Shown here piece after piece: positions 1 through 8,978 of a stretch of 64,000 nucleotides of DNA. Under the pieces are notes generated by a model. The model searched no databases, was not told the origin of the DNA, and saw only the letters and a list, made by a program, of their open reading frames with translations. How positions within the stretch are numbered: the stretch's first letter is position 1; each line of letters opens with the position of its first letter. Where the stretch lies: contig NC_014828.1 in NCBI RefSeq assembly GCF_000178115.2, positions 1,705,310-1,769,309 of the forward strand, read 5' to 3'. Position numbers and translations under genes: made by a program. This DNA is from Ethanoligenens harbinense YUAN-3 (GTDB lineage: Bacteria; Bacillota; Clostridia; Oscillospirales; Ethanoligenentaceae).

Positions 1-871
1 TACACGATTTCCCCACGAAATGCAATACCTTTTTTTGCAACAACAAAAAGTTTATGCAATTTTACGCATACCACAATACGGTCCGTCGTTTTTTGGGCAT
101 TATGCAACACAAAATGAATCATCCTGCATGCCAAACTGCATAACAAGAGGAAACGGCCCCCATATTCCGAAATGGAAGCATCCGTTTGAGTCAGGCCACG
201 CCGAAATTCCGCTGCCGTTTTTATATCGTTACAATCCGACAGAAGCTTTTAGAATCTTTAACACATCCGCAAAACATCTCTGCTCATTGCGGAAATGTCT
301 TATTTGAAGATCCATCGTCCAAGCCTCGCCCGCATAGGGCGGTTTTTGATGTTTCAAGCGGGAAAGCGCCCGAAACCGTTGTGAAAACGAAAGCAAAACG
401 CCGACGCCCTGCGCACCGGTTTGGGGCACCTTTATACAGTATATACCTTTCTACGCGTGTATGCGAGCGCGCAAATGACAGCGATGCCGGAAAAGACGGG
501 CGGCGTAGGCAACGCGCCCCTTTTATCCGCAAAAAAATTCCGCGGCTCTCGCCGCGGAAAAAGAAAGGCAGATAACTGTGTTGGCAGGGCAATGATGCAA
601 AAACAGAAAAAGCTATTGGCAGACACGAAACGGTATATAATATTTCATACGTGCAATATCATAGATATAATAGTATCGTTTCGTCTATTTACATTATATA
701 TTATCACGTTATAAAATGCAAGCGCAAATCAAAAAAGAATTGCATATTTTCAGGCAGCCGATCTGGTAAGCGAAACAGATGAGCCTGAAAGAACGCCGCG
801 CACGCGAATAAGCATCTTCCAGCAACGGTTCGGGCTGCTGTGGACAACCGGATGCTCCGTACTTCTCTGCC
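1..871. other. Gene-poor, AT-rich stretch
   Basis: I see no convincing gene here: the open frames lack good ribosome binding sites and recognisable protein motifs. The stretch holds a weak plus-strand hairpin followed by T's (327-347), a better minus-strand terminator (531-557), and an imperfect inverted repeat built on ACGAAACG / CGTTTCGT at about 626-694 in an AT-rich background. Confidence 0.6.
531..557 (-). terminator. Rho-independent terminator, minus strand
   Basis: A perfect 7-bp stem (CCGCGGC / GCCGCGG, loop TCTC, 540-557) is followed on the minus strand by AATTTTTTT. It lies about 315 bases past the stop of the ABC ATPase gene and probably ends that transcript. Confidence 0.65.
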
Positions 872-1726
872 TCACAAAATGGGACCGACATCCACCGCCT
901 GCCCCGCCATAGGCGCCTTTTCCGGATAAGGCGGGCAGGGGCAATCGGAAATGAGAGGGACACAAGCAGCCACAGAGGAACCGCCGTCCCCGTTCAGGGT
1001 CCCGATCCGCACGCGCACACCATAAGCGGACATCATGTTCTGCTCGGTGACGACCTCCGCCGCCGTGCCGATCTGAAACCGGCTGCCGCGCTGCATCAGC
1101 GCCACTTTGGCCGAGCAGAGGAACGCGTGGTCCGGGAAATGCGAGGTCATGATGACACAAAGCCCCTCCCGTGCCAGGCGGTTGACCTGCTCCAGCACAC
1201 GGATCTGATTGCCAAAATCAAGATTGGATGTCGGCTCATCCATGATGAGGATTTTGGGCTGCTGTGTCAGCGCGCGGGCGATGAGCACCATTTGGCGCTC
1301 ACCGCCGCTGATTTCCGTATAGATACGCTCCTGCAAAAAGCCGACACCCAGGCGCTCCAGGGATTCCCGCGCGATGGCCAAATCCGCCTTGGTCGGCGAG
1401 GCGAACGTTCCAAGATGCGCCGTACGTCCCATCGTCACCACATCCAGCACCGTGAACGGGAAAGGAGGCGTATGGGCCTGCGGCACATACCCGACCGCTT
1501 TGGCAAACGCCTTGCGCGGCCACTGCGAAACATCCTCCCCGTCCAGCAGAATCCGCCCGCCTTGCAATTTCAAAAAACCCAGGATCGTTTTAAACAGGGT
1601 GGTCTTGCCCACACCGTTCGGGCCGAGCAGACAGAGCACCTCGCCCGAAACGGCCGACAACGACAGATCGCGGACGACGGTCTTCTCTCCATATCCGCAG
1701 GAAACATGCTGCAATTCCAAAATCAT
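872..1726 (-). CDS. FecE/BtuD-type ABC transporter ATP-binding protein
   Basis: Cytoplasmic ATPase subunit of a class II (BtuCD-like) importer for iron-chelate, cobalamin or oxyanions; 284 residues. Visible motifs: Walker A GPNGVGKTT (35-43), Q-loop Gln83 in YVPQ, signature SGGERQ (140-145), Walker B ILIMDEP with Asp163-Glu164, and an H-loop in TSHFPDHA. The chosen start has GGGGAGGG about ten bases upstream; an in-frame start 13 codons earlier lacks a comparable site. No intact permease or binding-protein gene is adjacent, so this is an orphan subunit. The nearby mop and mod genes make a MolC-like role in molybdate or tungstate uptake possible, but that is inference. Confidence 0.88.
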   Translation of the reverse strand: MILELQHVSCGYGEKTVVRDLSLSAVSGEVLCLLGPNGVGKTTLFKTILGFLKLQGGRILLDGEDVSQWPRKAFAKAVGYVPQAHTPPFPFTVLDVVTMGRTAHLGTFASPTKADLAIARESLERLGVGFLQERIYTEISGGERQMVLIARALTQQPKILIMDEPTSNLDFGNQIRVLEQVNRLAREGLCVIMTSHFPDHAFLCSAKVALMQRGSRFQIGTAAEVVTEQNMMSAYGVRVRIGTLNGDGGSSVAACVPLISDCPCPPYPEKAPMAGQAVDVGPIL

Positions 1727-1749
1727 GAAAACCGTGCCCTCCCCTTCCG

Positions 1750-1932
1750 CTACACAAACATGCAAAGCGATGCGCCGATGATGGCTGCAAGAACAGCCCG
1801 GCGGGTTCTCCGCCGCAAGACCGTATGCGCCGCCACACCAAAGCCGTGCCGCAAGCAGGACACGGGCATCCGTATGATACGGCCGCGCTCCGCCGGCAGT
1901 AGAGCAGCCCCCACCGGCCGACGATCGGCATG
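1750..1932 (-). pseudogene. Possible FecCD permease remnant
   Basis: The frame ending in TAG at 1750-1752 reads into the ABC ATPase ribosome binding region. It contains GFGVAAHTVLRRRT followed by RRAVLAAIIGASLCMFV, which resembles the FecCD segment around the GLV-PH motif and the DHR-LP-GA helix. The glycine-aspartate segment is missing and a stop falls where about 55 more residues would be expected. The position, just upstream of the ATPase, is where a permease gene normally sits. The similarity is by eye and weak. Confidence 0.25.
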
Positions 1933-1966
1933 GACTTTTGGCGCATATGCAGTTTTCTTCCTATTT

Positions 1967-2002
1967 AATATAACGTGAAGTGCTGTTTTAATTCGTTATA
2001 TT
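1967..2002. repeat. Inverted repeat AATATAACG / CGTTATATT
   Basis: Two perfect 9-bp arms (1967-1975 and 1994-2002) are separated by 18 bases in AT-rich DNA between the ABC ATPase locus and mop. It may be an operator. The arms resemble ModE half-sites in base content but point the opposite way. Confidence 0.35.
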
Positions 2003-2186
2003 GCGTTTTATTATATACTGCTTTGAATTTCTGTGCAAGTGATTTTCTGTTGCATTTCTTCTTTGCTTTCAAATTGTTGAACCGGCTTTCCTGTTGAACG
2101 TGCGCAATACCCCATTTTAAAACGCACCCTTTCCTTGCAATTTCGATAAAACACGTTAAAATATTCTGCATTTTTTGCAAAGTTTG

Positions 2187-2195
2187 TGGTATAAT
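2187..2195 (+). promoter_or_regulatory. Extended -10 promoter of mop
   Basis: TGGTATAAT is an extended -10 element with a consensus TATAAT at 2190-2195. It lies about 43 bases before the mop start. No good -35 element is visible at 16-18 bases upstream. Confidence 0.55.
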
Positions 2196-2237
2196 AAGGC
2201 AAAGAACTTTTATGAAAAAGCAAGGAAGGTGCCTGCT

Positions 2238-2444
2238 ATGAAACTGAGCGCGCGCAACCAATATGAAGGTACGGTCGTCAATGTTGAAGTCGGCCCGGTT
2301 TCCTCCAAAGTCGTGCTGGATATCGGCGGCGGAAAAACCATTTCTTCCACCATTTCCACCGATTCTTTTAAAGAGCTGGATATCAAAAAAGGCGACACGT
2401 TAGTCGCCATTGTGAAAGCCACTTCCGTCATCCTCGGTAAATAA
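2238..2444 (+). CDS. mop: Molbindin (Mop), single TOBE-domain molybdate-binding protein
   Basis: Small cytoplasmic oxyanion-binding protein of 68 residues, one Mop/TOBE domain. MKLSARNQYEG...VNVEVGPVSSKVVLDIGGGKTISSTIST and the C-terminal KKGD-VAIVKATSVILGK follow the classic molbindin pattern. Such proteins oligomerise and store or buffer molybdate or tungstate. AAGGAAGG precedes the ATG at a good distance; a longer in-frame start upstream has none. The gene lies close to modABC and a molybdate-type regulator. Because the local ModC lacks its usual C-terminal TOBE domain, Mop may act as the separate sensor or store; that link is inferred. Confidence 0.92.
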   Translation: MKLSARNQYEGTVVNVEVGPVSSKVVLDIGGGKTISSTISTDSFKELDIKKGDTLVAIVKATSVILGK

Positions 2445-2453
2445 GCAAACGGG

Positions 2454-2527
2454 CCCCCAACACATACTGCGTTGGGGGTCTGTTTGTATGAAAAGCCGGC
2501 CATTGCAGAGCAATGGCCGGCTTTTTT
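2454..2527. terminator. Tandem hairpins; bidirectional terminator between mop and the regulator
   Basis: The first hairpin pairs CCCCCAAC (2454-2461) with GTTGGGGG (2471-2478) and extends by several further pairs. The second is a 16-bp stem (2491-2506 with 2510-2525, loop AGA) with A's on the left and T's on the right, so it can stop transcription from both convergent genes. Confidence 0.9.
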
Positions 2528-2542
2528 GCACAGCGTCGGCGG

Positions 2543-3517
2543 TCAGCCGGTGTAAACGACTTTGCCCATATTGGTCATGTCATACCCGCCGATGCCTTCC
2601 ATTTCCGCGCGGAAAACGGGCGATGCCACGATTTCCAGAATGGCTTTGAACGGGGGTTTATCGAGATCTTCCTTACGCATGATGAGGTCGTAGCTTTCCT
2701 CCTGCAACGGGATGAAGTCAATATTTCTCACCTGCATGGCCGCTTTTTCATTGCCGATGCCGAAATCACCGCCGCCGCGGGAAACCGTGCTCGCCACCGC
2801 CAGATGGGAAAGGCATTCGCGGCCGTAGCCGGGCAGCGTTTTCCCCTGCACACCCAGCAACCGGAGGTGCTCGTCCAGCAAAATACGCGCGCCGCTCCCC
2901 CGCTCGCGGTTGACAATGGTGATGTCCTCACGCCGCAGATCGTCCCAGCTCTTGATGTTTTTGGGGTTCTCCTTCGGGACATAAAGCCCTTCCATCCGCC
3001 TGCCGATATGCACCAGCACGGCCGGCGTACCCGGAAGCAGGGCTTTTACATAAGGGAGATTATAGGTGTTGGTATCGGCGTCCCACATATGGGCCGAAGC
3101 CACCTGCACGTCCCCCTTATACAGCAGATACAGCGAATTGTAACTCCCATAGTAAGACCGCAGGGGACGGACGCCCGAAGGGTGCATCTCCAGCAGACGG
3201 GCAAGCACATCCAGCACAATGTCCTGCCCGCAGATAACAAACCCGCGTTCCGGAATATGCTCTTCCGCCTCCAGCGGCGCGCTGAAAATATCCGCCCAGT
3301 GGGAATCCAGCGGCTCCGGGGCTTCGTCTTTGACGTTTTTGGTTTTGTTTTTATAAGCGACGACATCTTTATAATCGACCCGGACTTTTTTCCCGACCCG
3401 ATACCCATTCAATTCGCCGCGTTTGATCAACACATAAACCGTATTTTTGGCGATTTTTAAAATATCGGCAACTTCCTGCGGAGTTAAAGACGTATTGTCT
3501 TCCAAAGCAATGAACAT
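2543..3517 (-). CDS. HTH transcriptional regulator with periplasmic-binding-protein-like (molybdate-type) domain
   Basis: Probable one-component regulator of 324 residues. The N-terminus is an excisionase/MerR-type helix-turn-helix (SLTPQEVADILKIAKNTVY, then KRGELNGYRVGKKVRVDYKDV). After a charged linker, residues of about 90-320 form a PBP-like substrate domain with ADTNTYNLPYV, NRERGSGARILLDEHL and GDFGIGNEKAA, as in COG1910-type proteins. It is divergent from modABC and convergent with mop, so it likely senses molybdate or tungstate and controls uptake. The start is uncertain: this ATG has AAAGGG immediately before it, and a GTG nine codons upstream (3544) is the alternative. Confidence 0.85.
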   Translation of the reverse strand: MFIALEDNTSLTPQEVADILKIAKNTVYVLIKRGELNGYRVGKKVRVDYKDVVAYKNKTKNVKDEAPEPLDSHWADIFSAPLEAEEHIPERGFVICGQDIVLDVLARLLEMHPSGVRPLRSYYGSYNSLYLLYKGDVQVASAHMWDADTNTYNLPYVKALLPGTPAVLVHIGRRMEGLYVPKENPKNIKSWDDLRREDITIVNRERGSGARILLDEHLRLLGVQGKTLPGYGRECLSHLAVASTVSRGGGDFGIGNEKAAMQVRNIDFIPLQEESYDLIMRKEDLDKPPFKAILEIVASPVFRAEMEGIGGYDMTNMGKVVYTG

Positions 3518-4011
3518 CCCTTTCAAATGCGCGGCAATATGCACCGCGCCAGATTACGTAGGCCCTTCATATTATATCAAAATTTTGTACAGCCGTGCAA
3601 CTTTTTCTGGATGCTTTTCTTTCCCCTCCAAAAGGCGTCCTGTCTTATCACGTGATATACGTTTTTATACATCTTTTTGAAACATTCCTGCCATCACACG
3701 GCATACATCCCATGGTTTTTTATTGATCTTTCCCTCTTCTTTCTCCTCTTTTTTCTATGCGGCATCCTGCATATTCGACTGCTTTTTACGCAAAATAATT
3801 GAAATCCCAAAAAATTCTTGCCATTTTCCAAAAACTATTATATAATAACTATCACATTGTTATACACGCAGAACGTTACGATTTTATTTTGTTTTATCTT
3901 GTTACACACTGTTGTATAATCAACCGGCGGATGCATGACATAGATCTTCCCTTTCATACCATTCGATATCCATGTGCCCGCTGCACCATCACAGCCAAAG
4001 GAGATCAAAAA
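3518..4011. other. Divergent control region of the molybdate locus
   Basis: Nearly 500 AT-rich bases lie between the divergent regulator and modA. The stretch holds the modA promoter, a TATTATATAATA palindrome over its -10 element, and a leader of about 160 bases before modA that contains CATTGTTATAC and AACGTTACG. I found no coding sequence. Confidence 0.7.
3818..3847 (+). promoter_or_regulatory. modA promoter with overlapping palindrome
   Basis: TTGCCA (3818-3823), 17-base spacer, TATAAT (3841-3846). A perfect 12-bp palindrome, TATTATATAATA (3836-3847), covers the -10 element and is a plausible repressor operator. Confidence 0.7.
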
Positions 4012-4827
4012 ATGAAAAAGCAACGCATCCTTGGTTTCATCGCGGCGGCCGTCCTCGCGGCGACCACATTGGCCGGCTGCTCGTCCAGCACCGGCAATGC
4101 CGCCTCGTCTTCGGCCACTTCCAGCGAACCGTCCGTGACACTCACCGTGTCCGCCGCAGCCAGCCTGACCGATGTGCTCAAAGATGTGGAGAGCGCGTAT
4201 AAAAAGGCCCACAAGAATGTGTCTTTCACCAATAACTTCGGCGCTTCCGGCACCCTGCAGCAGCAGATCCAGAACGGCGCGGACGCGGACATCTTCTTCT
4301 CTGCGGCCGAGTCCAACATGGACGCGCTGGATAAGGCCGGCCTGCTGCTTAGCGGCACCCGCCAAGACGTTGTGGGCAACACCATCGAGTTCATCATCCC
4401 CAAGGGGCAGAAACCCATCACGTCTCTGAGCGAGTTGACCTCCGACCGGTTCAAACAGATCGCCATCGGCAACCCCGCTTCCGTTCCGGCCGGCAAATAC
4501 GCCCAGCAGATTCTGACGGAACAGAATATCTACAATTCCATCAGCCCCAAACTCGTGCAGGGCACCGACGTGCGCGCCGTGCTCAACTACGTGGAAACCG
4601 GCAACGCCGAAGGCGGATTTGTCTTCTCCACCGATGCGAAAACCTCTACGAAAGTCGAGAAAGGCTTTGACATCCCGGCCAGCTGGCAGCCCAAGATCAA
4701 CTATCCGGCCGCTGTTGTGAAGGCCAGCAAAAACGCGGATGCCGCCAAGACTTTTGTGACCTATCTCTCGGCGTCCGACGCGCAGAAAATCTTTGGCAAA
4801 TACGGGTTTTCCAAAGTAGCAAAATAA
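4012..4827 (+). CDS. modA: Molybdate ABC transporter substrate-binding lipoprotein ModA
   Basis: Extracytoplasmic binding protein of 271 residues that captures molybdate or tungstate for ModBC. It starts with a lipoprotein signal (KKQRILGF, hydrophobic core, LAGC lipobox, lipid Cys at about 23) followed by a Ser/Thr-rich linker. The ModA fold shows in LTVSAAASLTDVLKD, FGASGTLQQQI-NGADADIFFSAA, GNPASVPAGKYAQQ and DVRAVLNYVETGNAEGGFV. AAAGGAGA precedes the ATG; a longer upstream frame has no such site. It is first gene of modABC, behind a strong promoter with a palindromic operator candidate. Confidence 0.97.
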   Translation: MKKQRILGFIAAAVLAATTLAGCSSSTGNAASSSATSSEPSVTLTVSAAASLTDVLKDVESAYKKAHKNVSFTNNFGASGTLQQQIQNGADADIFFSAAESNMDALDKAGLLLSGTRQDVVGNTIEFIIPKGQKPITSLSELTSDRFKQIAIGNPASVPAGKYAQQILTEQNIYNSISPKLVQGTDVRAVLNYVETGNAEGGFVFSTDAKTSTKVEKGFDIPASWQPKINYPAAVVKASKNADAAKTFVTYLSASDAQKIFGKYGFSKVAK

Positions 4828-4932
4828 TGTTTTTTTCCTTTGTTTTCTGAAAGCTGTCATGGCCGTGCGGCCGCGGCAGCTTTTCCGTTCTGTTTTCCAT
4901 TTTTCATCTGACTCACACAGGGGGACCGCCAT

Positions 4933-5601
4933 ATGGATATGGACCTCTCTCCGATTTGGATCTCGCTGAAAACCGCATCCGTTTCCACGGTGATCGTCAC
5001 CTTCCTGGGCATTTTCGCCGCGCGGTATGTCGCTTTCCGCTGCAAACACGGCAAGGCGCTGATTGACGGACTGCTGAATCTGCCTTTGGTACTGCCGCCG
5101 ACCGTCGTCGGCTTTTTTCTCCTGCTCATTTTCGGCGTGCGCAGCCCCATCGGCGCGCTGCTGATGCAATGGAACGTCAAGATCGTCTTTTCGTGGGGCG
5201 CAACGGTGATCGCGGCCGCCACCGTTTCCTTTCCGCTGATGTATAAGACGGTACGCACCTCGTTCGAACTCATCGACACCAACCTGATGCGGGCAGGACG
5301 CACGCTCGGCAGCAGCGAATGGGAGATTTTTTTCCGCATCGTGCTGCCGCTTGCATGGCCCGGCATCATCGGCGGGTGCGTGATGTCGTTCGCACGCGCC
5401 ATCGGGGAATTCGGCGCGACCCTGATGATCGCCGGAAGCATCCCCGGCAAAACGCAGACCATCCCCGTCGCCATCTACATCGCCATGCAGAGCAACGATA
5501 TGGTGCGCGCCTATATACTGGTCCTCATCATCACCGCCATCTCTCTGCTGGCTACCTATGGCCTGAACCGCTGGCTGATACACAAGCAGAAATACAGGTA
5601 A
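4933..5601 (+). CDS. modB: Molybdate ABC transporter permease ModB
   Basis: Inner-membrane permease of 222 residues with about five transmembrane helices. The coupling motif EWEIFFRIVLPLAWPGIIGG (the EAA loop that docks on ModC) and the family segment LPPTVVGFFLL are clear, as is ARAIGEFGATLMIAG. It follows modA by 105 bases, preceded by AGGGGGA, and is followed by modC after only 15 bases, so the three genes form one operon. The length is normal for ModB. Confidence 0.96.
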   Translation: MDMDLSPIWISLKTASVSTVIVTFLGIFAARYVAFRCKHGKALIDGLLNLPLVLPPTVVGFFLLLIFGVRSPIGALLMQWNVKIVFSWGATVIAAATVSFPLMYKTVRTSFELIDTNLMRAGRTLGSSEWEIFFRIVLPLAWPGIIGGCVMSFARAIGEFGATLMIAGSIPGKTQTIPVAIYIAMQSNDMVRAYILVLIITAISLLATYGLNRWLIHKQKYR

Positions 5602-5616
5602 AAGGAGGGCACCGGC

Positions 5617-6354
<738 letters not shown>

Positions 6355-6360
6355 CAACCT

Positions 6361-6966
6361 TTACGGTTCCGTTACCGCCGACGATGCATTCCGGGACGAG
6401 GAATCGGCGTTTTTTACAGAAGATGTGGAGGATGGCTGCACCGAAACGGTGCTCCCGCCGTCGGACGAAGATGTCTCCGGTGAGGACGAAGGCCCGATGC
6501 CGGAAGAACTGCCCGACGGTGTTGACGGCTCCGGGTTGGAGGAAGCGGACGGCTCGGAGGAGGGCACACCTGTGCCTGTATGGGAAACGGAGGCGGAAGA
6601 CGACTCGGACGATGCAGTCCGGCTGGACGCGGGCACGCTGCCGGAGCCGCCGCCTGACGAAACCGCCCGCGACCCGGACGACGCCGCGGAAACCCCGCTG
6701 CTGTTTTTCTGCGATGTCTCGGAGCCGACCGCGGCAGAGCTGACCGACGGAACAGAAGCGCCCGACGTGCTGCCGGGAACACTGCGGATATGGTACGCCG
6801 GGATCTGCACGATGACTTTGATGATGATCACCGCCGCGATCACACCGCTGGCCGCTAAGATCAGGCCCACCTGCCCCTTGGGCGTGCCGGCGAGACGCCG
6901 CAGGCGCGCGCCCAATGCCGCCGCCCGTTCCTTGATCGCTGAAAGCATCTGCTTGAATTTCTGCAT
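6361..6966 (-). CDS. Single-pass membrane protein with long Ser-rich extracellular tail
   Basis: Unrecognised protein of 201 residues. A basic, cytoplasmic-like N-terminus (MQKFKQMLSAIKERAAALG, then RLRRLAGTPKG) leads to one transmembrane helix (VGLILAASGVIAAVIIIKVIV, about 35-55). The last 130 residues are almost entirely Ser, Gly, Ala, Pro and Glu, a low-complexity tail that would be exposed outside the cell. The start is supported by AGGGG nine bases upstream; a longer frame to 7038 has no such site. The gene is convergent with modC with almost no gap and no obvious terminator. No function can be assigned. Confidence 0.7.
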   Translation of the reverse strand: MQKFKQMLSAIKERAAALGARLRRLAGTPKGQVGLILAASGVIAAVIIIKVIVQIPAYHIRSVPGSTSGASVPSVSSAAVGSETSQKNSSGVSAASSGSRAVSSGGGSGSVPASSRTASSESSSASVSHTGTGVPSSEPSASSNPEPSTPSGSSSGIGPSSSPETSSSDGGSTVSVQPSSTSSVKNADSSSRNASSAVTEP

Positions 6967-7032
6967 CGTTGAACCCCTGCCTCCCGGCTGTTTCAGTGCC
7001 AGCCGAAACCAGCCCCTTTGATAAAATACAGT

Positions 7033-7083
7033 CGGCACCGCCGCGGTCGTTCATACGATCCATCCGGCGATGCCGTTTTTTTT
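7033..7083 (+). terminator. Plus-strand terminator-like hairpin with T8 tract
   Basis: CGGCACCGCCG (7033-7043) pairs with CGGCGATGCCG (7065-7075) with one mismatch, followed by eight T's. The nearest plus-strand gene is modC, about 680 bases upstream, so it may stop read-through across the Ser-rich gene. Confidence 0.5.
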
Positions 7084-7100
7084 AGATTGGACGAAAACGT

Positions 7101-7871
7101 TTAAAGAGCAAATGCCGGTTCGGTCACCAACGGTTTGAGCAGTTTGGCGGCAATGTCCAGCTGCGGCTCCGTGCCGGTCACCAGAATCCAGCAGCCGCCC
7201 TCGGCGCCGCCAACGCCGCCCGCCGCCGCCAGTTCGGCCTCGGCGCCCGCCAGGATGCGGATGGCCTCCAGTTCGGTGACGATGCTGCCAACATTCACCG
7301 GCAGCATCCGCAGCCCGGAAGCGGACGAAGCGTCGAGCTTCGCGGCAATCTGCCCGATATCCCCGGGCACCCGTTTTTCCAGCCCGACCGGCACAATCAG
7401 CCCGGCCCGGCGGCCCACCACGGCCTCCAGAATCGCGCCGGAAGTGCCAAGCTGGGGATTGCCGACCAAGATGCCCGCCGTCCGGTGTGCGGTGTCCACC
7501 GCGTTGGCGCCTTTGATAATGATGTCGCCTTTGCCCAGGCGCGGCGCCACGTCGAAAATGGTCTGCCCCTTCTGGATGACGCCCTTTTCAATGATCAGAT
7601 CGCCCGGGAACGGAGCGGCCTGCTCCGGCATCTTCGTTGCCGGAGGTAAGGTGATGCCGCGGAAAAAGTGCTGCCGGTCAAACGCGCCGCCCCGCAGGGG
7701 GTGCACCATGATCTCCTGCGCCACATAGCAGTTGGTCGTCCCGGCCAGAACCACCACCGTGCCCAACTGCAGCGCGCGCTTAACTTCCGTGAGCGCGCAG
7801 ACCGCCTTGGCGATCAGCCTTTTGCCGGCGGCCGGTGTGAGAAAAAACAACTCCGTAGCATGTTCCGCCAT
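7101..7871 (-). CDS. Conserved-looking protein of unknown function
   Basis: A 256-residue soluble protein whose family I do not recognise. Striking segments are FFLTPAAGKRLIAKAV, LAGTTNCYVAQEIM, PGDLIIEKGVIQKGQTIFDVAPRLGKGDIIIKGANAVD, GTSGAILEAVVGRRAGLIVPVGLEKRVPG and a Gly/Ala-rich AAAGGVGGAEGG before WILVTGTEPQLDIAAKLL. The dense Gly-turn motifs suggest an enzyme with a nucleotide- or sugar-phosphate-binding fold. AAGGGAAG precedes the ATG. It stands alone between genes on the other strand. Confidence 0.75.
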   Translation of the reverse strand: MAEHATELFFLTPAAGKRLIAKAVCALTEVKRALQLGTVVVLAGTTNCYVAQEIMVHPLRGGAFDRQHFFRGITLPPATKMPEQAAPFPGDLIIEKGVIQKGQTIFDVAPRLGKGDIIIKGANAVDTAHRTAGILVGNPQLGTSGAILEAVVGRRAGLIVPVGLEKRVPGDIGQIAAKLDASSASGLRMLPVNVGSIVTELEAIRILAGAEAELAAAGGVGGAEGGCWILVTGTEPQLDIAAKLLKPLVTEPAFAL

Positions 7872-8004
7872 CTTTACACTTCCCTTTTTTTCATGGTGCC
7901 CGCGTCTGCCCCGCCATAGGCAGGCAGCGCGGTCTTTCTCTGCTCAGTATATATGCAATCCATTCGGATTTCAATACATTTTCCAGAGATTTACTTCTTT
8001 TATG

Positions 8005-8033
8005 TGGACGCGCCGCGCGTTTGGGTGTATAAT
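8005..8033 (+). promoter_or_regulatory. Promoter of the MBL-fold hydrolase gene
   Basis: TGGACG (8005-8010), 17-base spacer, TATAAT (8028-8033), about 110 bases before the ATG. Confidence 0.55.
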
Positions 8034-8142
8034 CCTGTTACGGCGAAATCCGCCGTCCTTTTGAAAACGACATACCAAACCGCCCATACAGTCCGCCTGT
8101 GCGAATAGCCGCACGGCGCGGGATATCCGGAAAGGAACCCCT

Positions 8143-8901
8143 ATGAAAGCACTGCAACAAGAAGCCGATATCTGGTATCTGGGGCACAGCGGCTTTGCTG
8201 TGCAAACAACCGAACATTTTCTGATTTTTGACTATTATAACGACAAGCCGATCACCGTCACCCGCGGACTGGACGCGGGCGTGATCGAGCCCGCCGAGCT
8301 TCGGGACAAACAGGTGGTGGTCTTTTCCTCCCACCACCACGCGGATCATTTCAACCGCCTCATCCTTGACTGGGCGGAAAAGCTGCCGCATGTGCGGTAT
8401 GTGCTCTCCTCCGACATCCGAGCGGCGCAGGGTGCGGCAAACACGACGGTGGTCACGCCCGGAAAGCGCCTGGAGCTGGACGATGTAACGGTGCAGACGC
8501 TGGAATCCACCGACGAAGGCGTGGCGTTTGCGGTAGAGACCGACGGCCTGTCCATTTATCATGCCGGCGACCTCAACTGGTGGCACTGGGCGGGCGAGCC
8601 CGAGAAGGAAAATGCGCAGATGGCCGCAAAATACAAGCGGGAAATCGACAAGCTGCGCGGGCGGCATTTCGACATCGCGTTCGTTCCGGTGGACCCGCGT
8701 CTGGAGAAACAGTATCTCTGGGGACTTTCCTATTTCATGCAGACCGTGGGCGCGGAGATGGTCTTTCCCATGCATTTCTGGGAAGATTATAACGTTTTCG
8801 CACGCTTGCGGCAGGATCAGGACGCCGCCCGCTTCCGCGAGCCCATCCAGGCCATCACGCGGCGGGGCCAGCATTTCCACTACCCGCGCAGCGCCGACTG
8901 A
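8143..8901 (+). CDS. MBL-fold metal-dependent hydrolase
   Basis: Metallo-beta-lactamase-fold protein of 252 residues, close to UlaG-like or COG2220-type hydrolases. The metal site HHHADHF is visible in VVVFSSHHHADHFNRLI, with an early WYLGHSGFAV strand and a later YHAGDLNWW Asp ligand region. The C-terminal half contains FDIAFVPVDPRL and VFPMHFWED, where a further His ligand is expected. It starts with ATG behind GGAAAGGAA. It is monocistronic between its own promoter and a terminator. The substrate cannot be read from the sequence. Confidence 0.85.
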   Translation: MKALQQEADIWYLGHSGFAVQTTEHFLIFDYYNDKPITVTRGLDAGVIEPAELRDKQVVVFSSHHHADHFNRLILDWAEKLPHVRYVLSSDIRAAQGAANTTVVTPGKRLELDDVTVQTLESTDEGVAFAVETDGLSIYHAGDLNWWHWAGEPEKENAQMAAKYKREIDKLRGRHFDIAFVPVDPRLEKQYLWGLSYFMQTVGAEMVFPMHFWEDYNVFARLRQDQDAARFREPIQAITRRGQHFHYPRSAD

Positions 8902-8920
8902 ACCGGAACAACACCGCTGA

Positions 8921-8953
8921 AAAACCGCCCTTCCGCATATGGAGGGCGGTTTT
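8921..8953. terminator. Bidirectional terminator
   Basis: AAAACCGCCCTTCC, loop GCATAT, then GGAGGGCGGTTTT gives a strong stem with one bulge. It ends the MBL-fold gene and, from the other side, the convergent glyoxalase-family gene. Confidence 0.85.
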
Positions 8954-8978
8954 GTGCGTCTTGAACGGCAGAGCGCAC

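Noticed and set aside
1-870. Short open frames of 60-130 codons on both strands.
   Set aside because: They overlap one another, lack ribosome binding sites and encode no recognisable motif.
1965-2261. A 98-codon minus-strand frame over the mop promoter.
   Set aside because: It is Lys/Asn/Phe-rich noise in AT-rich control DNA and covers the mop promoter and start.
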